Origin: Microbotryum silenes-acaulis
Taxonomy: Eukaryota > Basidiomycota > Microbotryomycetes > Microbotryales > Microbotryaceae
Direction of reading: 5' to 3'
Length of the DNA: 64,000 nucleotides
NCBI GenBank assembly: GCA_003665825.1
Contig: QPFY01000001.1
Location: 1,977,001 to 2,041,000 of the forward strand
Below the pieces are notes generated by a model. It worked only from the letters and a program-made list of their open reading frames with translations, was not told the origin of the DNA and did no database searches. The position numbers were made by a program, and so were the translations under genes. How positions within the stretch are numbered: position 1 is the stretch's first letter; every line of letters begins with the position of its first letter. Of this stretch, positions 32,378 through 42,041 are shown piece after piece.

Positions 32378-32616
32378 GGTCGTGTTTGGACGGGAAGCGA
32401 GCATGAAGCGTCAGCGAGTGAACCGGGCATCTGCTCGGCCGCCGGAGTGACGACGATCGCAGACGATCGCACACAAGTCCCAACGCAGTCCCAACGCGCG
32501 GCTCGGCGCGCCTTGGCCTGCTCACACGACCTCCCTCCGACTATATCGGACACAAGACAACGAATAGTATTTGAACCAGATCGGGGCTCGAGCTTCGGGC
32601 GGCGCACGGCTCCAAG

Positions 32617-34960
32617 ATGCCGCTCTTGATGAAGGAACGCCTCCAAGGGCAATCCGGCGAGGTGAGCACTGCAGTGGTAGCCCCTTTACGCGCGGGGCAC
32701 AGAGGGGGGACCTGACCGGCCGCTGACCTGGTCGATCCATGACCGGCCCTGCAGTACCTTCCTCGCTTGATCGCGGTCATGTACTGCGTGTTTGACCCGA
32801 TCGCCGGTCCGACTGTGGTCGAGCAAGTGCCCGAGGGGTCGGTCGCAACAGCGCTGTCAACGTTCCCCACCCCCGCCCCGACCTCATCCAGCCGTCCCCG
32901 GGCTGAAACATCGATGGAACGTTCAGCGCTGCTCAACCGACAACGCTCGACCACGAGGGCGCGATCATCGACGCTGGGCGGTACCGCAATCGACGCGGTC
33001 GTGCGCTCCACCTCGAAGCAACGCCTCACCGCGACCCCGGTCCTGTTCGACTTCAGCCCGATACGAGAGTTCGTCATACCCAAATCCGAACTTTGCGGTC
33101 ATCTCATCACCAAGGCGACGAGGACGTGCAAGATACTCGGCTTCCCCATCAGGTCCGTTTCCCACCGCCGCCGTCGCAAAACGATCGGTGGCTCGCTCTA
33201 GCTTGCGCACATCATGGAGCCCCACAAGGCTGACCTTGGTCACTTGGACTCTGCCACCCATGCGGCTCTTGGCCCCAATCTTTCGCTCCACAGAATCGTT
33301 GACGAGGAAAAGTACAACTCGAAACAGTCCATCTACAATCGCAACGCCTTCATCTTCAACGTGTGCTTCATTTTTGAGCGCGACGCCGAGCTGTCCGTGT
33401 TTGAACCCGTCGTGCGCAAGGTCGCTCGCACGCTCAGGATTCTCGAGGTCAGTCGACCCGATTCGAGCCTTGTCCAGACAATGAACTGTTGACGTTGTTT
33501 CCCACCTTCAGGAATCCTCGTCCTTGCTCTCGGACCCGCCACCTCACTTCTCCATGGGCAACTTGCTCGAACAACTCTACATGGACCTCAACAACTTCTC
33601 CGAGGCCTCGATCCGCATCGGCGACTTTGAGCTCGAGCTCTTCCTGTCCCCTTTTCATGCGAATCCGAAACCGATCAAGAACAGCGATGTTCCCCTGGCG
33701 GTGTGTGCGCTCGAGCAGATGAAGCATCCGAGTTGGGATGTCACCCTTTACAAGGTTCGTTGGTCTCTGCTCCTCCCCGTTCCTCCTGAGCTTACCCGCC
33801 CAGCCCTCCGCCCCCCACAGATCTGCAGCTTCATCAACGGCATCAACCACGTCAAGGGCATCGCTGAGCTCGCCCAGGTCGACCTTCACCTTGCCCGTCT
33901 CTCCATTCAACACCTCGTCTTTTACGGTGCCGTCATCATTGTCGACCTGTTCCAGTACACCAACTCGTACGCGACCTTGCCCTTGATCGCCGACGTCGTG
34001 CACACCATGGACGAGGCCGAGGAAGATGAAGGGATTCAGGACCTCGATTCAGAATGCCAGGCGTACGTCTACACGGGTGCCATGATCAACCCCATGCTCG
34101 CGAGCGCGACCCCTCCAACGGCGACGACGAACTTGGAAGGCTCCTCGGTCGGCTCGCTCCCGAACCTTCCATCCCCTTCAAGCGCGCCCGTACCGTTCGC
34201 GAATTTGTTGGGCTACTATGCACAACTCCGACCTGGCGTGACGGTCACGCAGTGGTGTGAGCGACTCGGCCTGGACGGTTTACCGATCGATGTGCGACGG
34301 CTGGTTCAGTTTGGCTGCATCAAAGGCTTCCTGCGGCGGGTCTACGCCTACCCCGTCTGGTTGGACCATCCCAAGTTGCTCAAGCACCGGAACAGGGGGC
34401 GCAACGGGGATGATGTCGAGGGTGACGAAGGGACCACTTCATTCTCCCTACCGACCCCAAGCAACGAAACGCCTTTGCATTCCGCCATTTCGACCCTGTC
34501 CAGGATGGAGACGAATGATGCTTCCCTCCCCGATCCTCTGAGCAGTGGCATCCTGTCAACGCCGAATCGATCCAAGACAACATTTCACCCATCAACGACG
34601 CCGGCAAAGACCAGGCCTGAGGTAAGGAAGAGTGCTAGAAAAGGTAGAAGTGCTGGATCACCGGCGACGACGAACGTGCCACCCATTTCTCGCTTCCCGC
34701 CTTCTCTGCCGATGATGATGGACGGAACCTATCACACGGACGAGATTTGCGTCAAGTATTCGATCAGCTTCAAACAGCTTGAAGTCATCTTCAGGACACT
34801 GGGCAAGGGGCGAGGTCGGAAATACGAGGGGTCGCTCGGAGAGGAGGAACGGGGTGAGGAGGAAGAAGATGACGACGACGATCTCAGGAGGAGGCGGGAC
34901 GACGAGAGCTTGCACAGTGGCTCCGACTATGGCGACCGATTGGTCCTGTTGTATGTCTGA
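32617..34960 (+). CDS. NPR2: Nitrogen permease regulator 2 (NPR2, GATOR1/SEACIT subunit)
   Basis: With NPR3 and DEPDC5/IML1 it forms the GTPase-activating complex that restrains TORC1 at the vacuole when amino acids are scarce. Exons 32617-32661, 32755-33152, 33294-33447, 33512-33754 and 33821-34960 give 659 residues. The N-terminal longin-type domain reads LIAVMYCVFDPIAGPTVVEQ, then IREFVIPKSELCGHLIT, KILGFPIRIVDEEKYNSKQS and YNRNAFIFNVCFIFE. The middle has LEQLYMDLNNFSEASIRIGD, INHVKGIAELAQVDLHLARL, QHLVFYGAVIIVDLFQYTNS, and RRLVQFGCIKGFLRRVYAYP. The C-terminus keeps the helix DGTYHTDEICVKYSISFKQL. Low-complexity inserts make it longer than yeast Npr2. A possible extra donor (GTATGT) at 34950 could extend the gene, but it would then overlap the convergent neighbour, so the stop at 34960 is preferred. 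Confidence 0.92.
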
Positions 34961-35118
34961 ATAGCTCGAACGAATACCCAGTTGTAACATTGTCGCTCTG
35001 TAGGCACTGCCGAGCAGAGTGCTCCTCCGAAACGCCCATATGGGCTCTCGGCTGCTCTGTGAAGATCTTTTTAAGCCCCGAGAGAGGATCGGTCTTTGTC
35101 TATTGCACCTCGAACGCC

Positions 35119-36630
35119 TCAACCGAACCGATGCAGATCCCTCGCTGTCTGGAAACCCCTGGGCAGACTCTTCCCCCTTGTATCCCCATAACCGGTTCTC
35201 CGGGATGCACTCGCGGGACAGGGTACGAACGGTTGTCTTGGTGTTGACACCCTCACAGTGCCCGTCTCGATGTGTGGCAATATAACTGATCCACTCCTCG
35301 TTCCGCTGAACGGTGGGGGTGGTGAACGAAACCGTTCCCACTGCGGCTCGGTCGCTCTCAAGCCTGTAATTTCCTCGTCGATTTTGCCCAAGCCGGCTTG
35401 TTCCTGTCGAGCACGGTACTGAGCAGCGTGAAGGGGCTCAAAGTGTTGTCGATGCCCCTGTGCGGTCGAAGCACGCGGAGGTGGAGGTGTCGCCGCAGGA
35501 TGTAGCCACGGCGACGTGCGAACTGTCGGCTGCGCAGAAGCGGGGCGAATTGCGAGGGTTTGATGGGGTGACGTCTGGGGTCGAGGGTAAGGTCGTTGGC
35601 GTGGGGATTTGGTGCTAACGGAAGCCGAGCGATGTGGAGGTGATCGCGCTGCGATGGATGAAGTTCTCGAGCGCGGTCCCGACCACTCGTGGCTTTGCTT
35701 TTTGAGAGTCGCCGGGAGGGAATATCGGGACGGAGCAGCTGGGAGAGCAGCTACCGATGGGGGCCGGGCAGGATTGTCGGGGGCTTCGCGGCGAGTGATG
35801 GCATGATCGGGCTGGGCGTCGTGGAGAGTCAAGTGATCGTATCTCGGATCAGATGGAGGATGAAGCCCCATGGGCCTGTGGGGTAGTCGAAATTCGTGTT
35901 CGTGTCGCGGCTCGCGCGAGTCCACTAGAGCCCGTAACCGCTCGTTCTCTTGTTCCAGCTCTCGAAATTTTCTGCACGTTCGGATCGCTTGGGTCAGCAG
36001 TTCTCCTCATTATGGCAAATTAACATGTCCCTGGCGTATGAACACTGACCCTAGCTCCCCCTTTATTCTCTTAAGCTCTTGAACCAGCTTGGTCAAGTTT
36101 CCCTTCTGCCTCTCGCATTTGTGTCGGAGCCAAGCTACCTGCAGCGCGAGGTGGTCGACTTGCCAATTCGTCGCAGCGGAAAGTTCTTCGAGCGTGCGGA
36201 CGAGCGGTCGGAAGCAAGGGGCGAGCTCATCAGGAACATTCTCGTCGAGGAGCATGAACTGAGTATCTAACGAGCAGATTGCACAGCTTAAAGAAAGGGT
36301 TTCGAGCGTTGCGGTCGATGGAGGATCCCTCGGGGCGGGCTGGTGATGAGCGCTGGCCGTGGCCGTCGCAATCTCGTTGGCGTGCCCGCTGAACGCACAG
36401 CGCGCACACAGGACATGGCAGCATGTCGTGATGTAGAGGTTATCCCATGGTTCGGTGGAGGGGAAGAGCACTGGATGACTCTTCAAGCAACCTAGACAGG
36501 CGACCCACTCGAGCGGAGGGTGGGCGAGCGTGCTGCCGCCAGTGCCGTTAATTATCCCGCGTTGAACGTGTCCGCTGCGCACACTGCCACTGCCGACACC
36601 CTCGGGCCGATCAGCAGCGCGTGCTTGCAT
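35119..36630 (-). CDS. Zip3/RNF212/HEI10-like meiotic RING protein
   Basis: Candidate SUMO/ubiquitin ligase that marks crossover sites on meiotic chromosomes. Exons 36630-36050 and 35971-35119 give 477 residues. An N-terminal RING has CLGC, then TTCCHVLCARC, then CAICS, which is the spacing of the Zip3/RNF212 group rather than a classical long RING. It is followed by a predicted coiled coil (LRHKCERQKGNLTKLVQELK joined to KFRELEQENERLRALVDS) and a long Ser/Pro/Arg-rich tail. RING, then coiled coil, then SP-rich tail is the Zip3 architecture. The open frame reaches 36666 only through a GTG codon, so the ATG at 36630 is taken. Another small RING-coiled-coil protein cannot be ruled out without a family search. 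Confidence 0.7.
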
Positions 36631-37629
36631 GGTACAGCGACGACAATAATTTGATGGCTGCGTCACAAGTATTGACTCGATGCACTAATCGATGTGTCCA
36701 CGAGCTCGGATTGTGATGGGCCGGCCACTCTCGTGTGGACATCACCATGGGCGAAGACTGACGTCATTGCAAGGTATCTCCTCTCCACGCCAAGCCGGTG
36801 TGGTATTACATGCACGACTAGATCGGTCGCCAGAGTTGCTTTGGTATTAGGTATCTCGACTCCAATCATCTCAAGCCCGGTAGTCTCGTAAAGCAAGAGC
36901 TACAAGGTATTACGAGCCCTAGTAAGGTAGTATGCTTGTACACTGCAACGTCTCCTCGGAATTTTTCGTGGTCATCATGCCCGACGACGCCAGTGGCGAC
37001 ATGGCTTAGCCACAATCCACCTTTGCAATGTTCGATCTCCGCGTTCCTGATCAAGAGTCACACAACACAAAAAAAACACCCCGTTTTTGTGTTCTTATTT
37101 TTCGACTACGGTGTTGGACTAGGCGATACATAATGTTCTCAAGTTAGATCATGATCCGGATGTTCAGACATCGGCCCGTTTTGGAAATTCCATGTGCTCA
37201 CTGCAGCCTCATGTGCGCACAGGGCCGTCGGAGATGGACTTCAATATTGTTATATCAAAGTTGCTCTAACTTCGGAACCCTGCAGTGGAGCAAGTCCGGT
37301 GAGGACGTCGGAGTCGTACTTTGGGCCCCATAGCTCGCGATCTTGTTGGTCTAGCAACGCATTGAGCGCAGGTAGCAAGTCATCTGGCTTGTGTCCTAGC
37401 TCATAGAACAATATATTTATTAGTCCGTTAGTGGTGCTGTGGAGCAATGACGACAGGAAACTGGGTGAATGGGAAACTACTGACCGCAAAGAGCGCTGCG
37501 CAGATCAAAACTCGCCGAGCACCTAGGAGTCCAACGAGCGGCGAGTCTGCTGCCGTTTCACACAAGATCGTAAGCAAAGACACGCAACTAGGGAGCACCC
37601 AGAAAGAAAGAGGACAAGTACAATTCTTC
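36631..37629. other. Intergenic, no gene seen
   Basis: About 1 kb between the Zip3-like gene and LINE block 2. Several short frames exist but none has recognisable content. It is moderately AT-rich near 37050-37150. Confidence 0.55.
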
Positions 37630-38446
37630 TGTAGAAGCCGCTGGGTTTCGGTGATTACTGTTCATCATATCGCCCCCCATTCCTGTTTCTCCTGATTGGC
37701 CTACGAAAAAACTAGATGGAAGTGACGATGAGAACACAAACCGCCCGCAAAAGTGCAAGATACGGGCCGGTGTCCACCAATCCAATAACGGAATTTAAAA
37801 GTGGTTGCTCCCCCCCCCCCCCCTTCAGCCCTTCAGAAGAGGAGTAATGAGAGAGAGAGAAAAGAAAGTAAGAAAATAACGTACTAACGACAAGAGGCCC
37901 ACCCCGCACCCACTTCCCAACTCGGTCGAGACAAAGACAGGAGAGCGACTGCGCAACTACCCTGACCCACGAAGCCCCAAGTCTATGCTCAGTCGCAACA
38001 ACACGCGGCGGGGGGGCCTCAAACCCCCCACCTCGGCAACCCTGGCCCCTCGAAGCCAACTTCTTGCATTTGTCTGCTGCTCCCTCCCTTGACTCAGAAC
38101 CTCGAGGCCGAAGAGCGCGCGCCACCCCGAGTCGATGCCAGAATACGAAACGGTCCGTGAGCAGCGAAGGTGGACCTGTAAAAGATGACACAAAAGAAAG
38201 GATTGAAGGTCTTAGTATACAGGTTATGTGAATTGGGGTGTGATTGGTTTTGTGGGTGGGGAGCGGGGGAGGATCGAACCCCCTCTACTGCTCAGCTCGC
38301 CTTTCAGCCTTCAACTTCATCCTCTCCTCCGCTCCACGCTTTCCATCGCTGCTCCATGCCTCTGCAACCTCCAGCTCCCACTACTGATCATCTTCAAGAC
38401 CATCCCTGTGAAGATCGCCTGCGCCTTCTTGTTCGCTGGGTTCGGC
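37630..38446 (-). mobile_element. 5'-truncated LINE copy covering the end of ORF2 and the 3' UTR
   Basis: Minus-strand copy homologous to about 27338-28165 of the full-length LINE. It starts within the last 65 codons of ORF2 (EQEGAG then IFTGMVL.MISSG.W) and covers the B-box-like, splice-acceptor-like and hairpin segments. It ends near ATATGATGAACAG followed by a decayed tail. Base changes and small indels relative to the intact copy show it is older. A C-run (about 37811-37824) and the G-run/C-run hairpin arms are prominent. Confidence 0.85.
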
Positions 38447-38455
38447 CATGAGGCC

Positions 38456-38830
38456 TTTTTTTTTGCCGTTTTTGTTTTGTTTTTGTTTTGTAGAAACTGT
38501 TCATCATATTGCCCCCAATTCCTGTTCCCCCTGATTGGCCTACGGAAAAACTAGATGGAAGTCGACGATGATAACACAAACCGCGCGCAAGATACGAGAA
38601 ACGGGCCAAGTCCACCAATCCGATACTTCGGATTCAAGTACCCCAGCCAAGCGGTTGCTCCCCCCCAGGAGACGAACGAGAGAGAGAAGAAGAGAGAGAG
38701 AAAGAAAGGAAAACAACTGGCGTACTAATGATAAGAGGCCCACCCCGCACCCATTTCCCAACTCGGTCGAGACAAAGACAGGAGAGCGACTGCGCAGCTA
38801 CCCTGACCCGCGAAGTCCCAAGTCTATCTC
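38456..38830 (-). mobile_element. 5'-truncated LINE 3' end copy
   Basis: Minus-strand copy matching about 27829-28170 of the full-length LINE, with an A-rich tail read as T-runs at 38456-38491. Its 5' junction directly follows a run of 21 A (minus strand; 38851-38831). Its tail in turn abuts the 5' junction of the copy ending at 38446, so the two are head-to-tail. Confidence 0.85.
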
Positions 38831-38851
38831 TTTTTTTTTTTTTTTTTTTTT
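38831..38851 (-). repeat. A21 tract (minus strand) upstream of the LINE copy
   Basis: 21 consecutive T on the plus strand. On the minus strand it precedes the truncated LINE copy and may be the tail of an earlier insertion, since the sequence beyond it is not recognisable LINE. It lies 68 nt upstream of tRNA-Met. Confidence 0.8.
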
Positions 38852-38882
38852 CGCCGCCCCCTTGCCAAAACACTCACGAAAA

Positions 38883-38888
38883 TATATT
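38883..38888 (+). promoter_or_regulatory. TATA-like box upstream of tRNA-Met
   Basis: TATATT, about 32-37 nt before the tRNA 5' end, the same spacing as the box upstream of tRNA-Asn. Confidence 0.45.
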
Positions 38889-38919
38889 GACATAACTCCC
38901 TCTGGGGTTACGTACCACC

Positions 38920-39024
38920 GCCTGCTTGGTCTAGTTGGTTATGACGCTAGTCTCATAGTAACAAGCTGTGACTCCCGGTTGGGGGGAAATCTGGAGGTCG
39001 AGAGTTCGATCCTCTCAGCGGGCA
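38920..39024 (+). tRNA. Elongator tRNA-Met (CAT) with a 31-nt intron
   Basis: Acceptor stem GCCTGCT pairs with AGCGGGC, discriminator A. The D arm (GGTCTAGTTGGTTATGAC), anticodon loop CTCATAA after splicing and T arm (GAGAGTTCGATCCTCTC) are clear. Anticodon at 38954-38956; intron 38958-38988, at the standard place after position 37. The U-U at 31-39 is seen in other elongator methionine tRNAs. The acceptor stem and T arm argue against the initiator. Confidence 0.93.
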
Positions 39025-39034
39025 CGGCTTTCAA

Positions 39035-39041
39035 TTTTTTT
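39035..39041 (+). terminator. Pol III T7 terminator of tRNA-Met
   Basis: Seven T starting 11 nt after the tRNA end. Confidence 0.8.
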
Positions 39042-39731
39042 AAGTTTCTTAGACCAAACTCGCCCTGACGTGTTTCGATTTGTTATTTTTTGACTAGGGC
39101 TCGGGGCGCGCTCCGCGCTCACCTCCCGGACCGTGGGGGGGGGGAAAGATCGGCGCGCGCGGCTGAGAACCTTATTTAAGTCGTGCATTCTTTTATGTAG
39201 ATGTAGATCTCCTTAACCAACTAGGAAACTACCCAAATTACGTTAACGTTAGGTTTTCATGCCTTTATTTTTCTAAGTTTTTACTACAAATAAAAAATAA
39301 AGGCGAAGAAAACACTTAACTCAAGGGCCTTGTCAACACAGAGTGGACGAGAGAAAACATTCTGCCCGAAGGGTCTCGGGGTGGGGGCGACTGTATCCTC
39401 GACGAGACGAGGGAGGAGCAGCGCGCCGACGACAGGCCGGAGTGCGGTTGGAAGCCGTCAAAAAAAACGTTGACCTGCTGCACGACAGATGGGCCTCGTC
39501 ATCGATCAAGCAAAGCATTTACTTAGCTCAACAAATTAGAGCCGTCATTGTCAAGTGAATGCATCAGATGGCACTCGCTTTCATTCGCAGTCGAATCGAC
39601 GAATCTCCACGGTGACCGTTCGCCATGCATTCGGCGCTCCACTTGCGAGCTGAGGCTCTCTCGCCTCTCCTCTCATTCTTGCGGTGCCGTCGCCGTTTGA
39701 GTGTCGTCCTATCGCACCCCACCCCATCACC
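39042..39731. other. Intergenic: promoter side of the acyl-CoA-synthetase-like gene
   Basis: 690 nt. It has an AT-rich stretch (39180-39320, with ATAAAAAATAAAG) and a G9 run near 39137. No gene or RNA is supported. Confidence 0.5.
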
Positions 39732-41690
39732 ATGTCTTCGCCACTGTCCGCTGCGATGAAAGTCGACCGTACGACCGTCCTGTTGGGCGTGGTCGCGGTC
39801 GTGTTGATCGGTATCGCCGTGTTCCTTCGCGCTCCCCCGCCGCAGACGCACCCGTTCTTGCTCGGTCGCCAGTCGACCTCGGCCCCGACGCGCAAGCCGA
39901 GCGAGTCGCCCGTCTACGGCAGTTCGTCGACGGGAGGCGTCCGAGCCCCGATTCGACCGGACAAGAGCGTGAAGCGACTGCGCGACGTGCTCGAGCGGTC
40001 AAAGTCCTGCTTCGAAGGCGGCGAGCAAGGCAGCGTGTGGATCCACCGCGGCGACAAGCTGCTCGACGTCGTGCTCGCCGTCAAGCACGGCCTTCTGTCG
40101 ACCCTGGGCAAAGGGGATGAACCTGTCGCGGTCGTCATTGAGCATCCTGCAGGTAGGTGTCTACCCCGTCTTTTGCTACCTAGCCTTTGTCGCTCGTGCG
40201 CCAGCGCCGGCCACGAGTCCAGTCCGGCTGTCGCATCCTTTGGTGCTGACGCATCCTTGTTGCCTGCACACTCAGACGCTTTCGTCGCCACCCTGGCCCT
40301 GTCGTTGACGGCCCATCGACCGATCGTCATTGCGCCTGGGAGCAAGATCCCCGCCGACCTCGAGCCGGTCGGGGCCATCATCTACTCGGCGTCGCTCCTC
40401 TCGACCGTACAATTCATTCCGGGCTCCTCTGAAGCCAAGACGATCGTGCTCGGCGCGAGTGACGAAGAGGAGGATCGAGGTGATGTCGAGAACGACCCTC
40501 CGACCGTCGCTGCAGAACTCTTGATCACGGGGCGCAGTCTCCTCGCCGAGGCCAAAGAAGCGGCCGAAAAGTCCCCGCTTTCGGAGGAGGACGAGGTTGA
40601 TCCCAAAGACGTCGCGCTGACGATCGTCTCTGACGGCGTCGCCTTGCCTTTGACCCACATCGTGAGTGCTCCAATATTGGTGCCAAAACCCACGGCGTCG
40701 CCCTCGTCTGAGCCACCATCCCTCAAACACCCACAGAACCTTACCGCCTCGATCGTTTCGTTTTCGACGCTCTTCCTGTCCTCCCCGAAACCGTTGCGCC
40801 CCACCATTTACGACTCGCTGCTGTCCCTACACCACCCGAGCACGCCCTACGGCTTCGGGCTTGCACTCTTCACCGTCTACACGTCGTGCTCCCTCGCGCT
40901 CCGCACGTTGCCGGAGGAAGCGACGCACGAGGACCTCGAGCAACTCCTCGCGCCGACCCGATCGAACGGTCCTCCCGCCACGCTCGTATTTGGGCCGACC
41001 TCGCGCCTCTCGTTCCCGCTGTACCGCCTGCTGCTGAGCAGGATGCTCGGCGACTCGGCGGCCATCATCCGACAGTCGCGCAACGGCAAGATCCGGCTGC
41101 TACGCGAAGGCGTCATCACGCGCGATTCCGTGTGGGATTCGCTCCTCTTTAAAGGCGTGCGCAAGGACGCGCACCTCACGCGACTCCGCGCCGTCTTCTT
41201 CACTTGCTCCGCGGGAGCGGACGACGAGATGGGTCCGCCTTTGGAACAGGCTCGAGCGGAGATGTTCAAGGCGACGTTGGGGATCCCCGTCGTGTCCGTG
41301 CTGGCGCACTCGGCGATCTGTGGGCCCATCGCGAACTCGATCTACTATGACGCCCAGCGATTACCCAGCCCCGTCGGGACGCAGGACGAAGCCTCGGATA
41401 GGACCCACGTCGGCGCGCCTTCGGTCGGGGTCGAGCTCAAACTGATTGGCTGCGACGAAGCGCAGATCCAGCAAGAACAACGCTTCAAGGGCGAGATCGT
41501 CGTTCGTACCCCGGTGCTACCTCACCCCAAGACGCTGCCCACCATACACATGATCACGGACGATGAACTGCCGGCCTTGCCATTGTATCCAGATGCCAAG
41601 AAAGCGACCGTTGAGGACGATGCCGGCAAGTGGTTCAAGACGAGCATTCAGGCAGAGATGGGCAAGGAGGGCGCTCTCTGGTTGTTGTAG
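39732..41690 (+). CDS. Membrane-anchored long-chain acyl-CoA synthetase-like protein lacking the AMP-binding signature
   Basis: Exons 39732-40152, 40276-40661 and 40737-41690 give 586 residues. A signal-anchor helix (TVLLGVVAVVLIGIAVFL, about residues 14-31) suggests ER or another membrane. The body resembles the core of long-chain acyl-CoA synthetases: VWDSLLFKGVRKD, LRAVFFTCSAG in place of the usual LSGGAP, then VGAPSVGVELKLIG and FKGEIVVRTPVLPHP. The P-loop motif (YTSGTTGxPKG) is missing: where it should be, the protein reads HIVNLTASIVSFSTLFLSS. The usual TE motif after the LSGGAP equivalent and the C-terminal catalytic-lysine domain are also not evident. It is therefore probably a pseudoenzyme or a divergent lipid-binding relative. 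The start has a good context (CACCATGTC); an upstream in-frame GTG is not used. Confidence 0.75.
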   Translation: MSSPLSAAMKVDRTTVLLGVVAVVLIGIAVFLRAPPPQTHPFLLGRQSTSAPTRKPSESPVYGSSSTGGVRAPIRPDKSVKRLRDVLERSKSCFEGGEQGSVWIHRGDKLLDVVLAVKHGLLSTLGKGDEPVAVVIEHPAGRCLPRLLLPSLCRSCASAGHESSPAVASFGADASLLPAHSDAFVATLALSLTAHRPIVIAPGSKIPADLEPVGAIIYSASLLSTVQFIPGSSEAKTIVLGASDEEEDRGDVENDPPTVAAELLITGRSLLAEAKEAAEKSPLSEEDEVDPKDVALTIVSDGVALPLTHIVSAPILVPKPTASPSSEPPSLKHPQNLTASIVSFSTLFLSSPKPLRPTIYDSLLSLHHPSTPYGFGLALFTVYTSCSLALRTLPEEATHEDLEQLLAPTRSNGPPATLVFGPTSRLSFPLYRLLLSRMLGDSAAIIRQSRNGKIRLLREGVITRDSVWDSLLFKGVRKDAHLTRLRAVFFTCSAGADDEMGPPLEQARAEMFKATLGIPVVSVLAHSAICGPIANSIYYDAQRLPSPVGTQDEASDRTHVGAPSVGVELKLIGCDEAQIQQEQRFKGEIVVRTPVLPHPKTLPTIHMITDDELPALPLYPDAKKATVEDDAGKWFKTSIQAEMGKEGALWLL

Positions 41691-42041
41691 GAGTAGATTC
41701 GCAATTAAAGGGGTGTCACCACATGTAACTAGGTGCTCCCACTGTCTTTAATACGCTGGAACTGCAGCCCTTTTACAGAGGATGGGGCCGGGTTCAGATT
41801 TCCAGATAAAGGGGGATGGGTAGGAAAAGGGAAGCCGGCGTAGGGCGATATGCAAGGGTACACTGTCGTTACGATGCTAACAAAGAGAAGCAAGAAGAAA
41901 GAAAGAAGGGGGAACAAGATGTCCGAACAAGAACAGGTCACGACAGTGAATAAAGTAGGGGCGGAAAGGCGATCATGAACAGAGGGGTTGTACGGGACGG
42001 CACGATACGGGCCATCGATAGTAATGAATTGGCGGAGGTAC
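41691..42041. other. Intergenic, convergent 3' flanks
   Basis: 351 nt between converging genes. No gene, RNA or repeat seen beyond a purine-rich stretch near 41880-41920. Confidence 0.55.

Noticed and set aside
34950..35277. Extra 3' exon of NPR2 after a GTATGT donor
   Set aside because: Splicing is possible, but the resulting tail has no family similarity and would overlap the coding end of the convergent Zip3-like gene.
37800..37824. C-run suggesting an assembly gap or error
   Set aside because: The G/C-rich arms recur in homologous LINE 3' UTRs as hairpin sequence, so the homopolymer is probably real, though its exact length may be unreliable.
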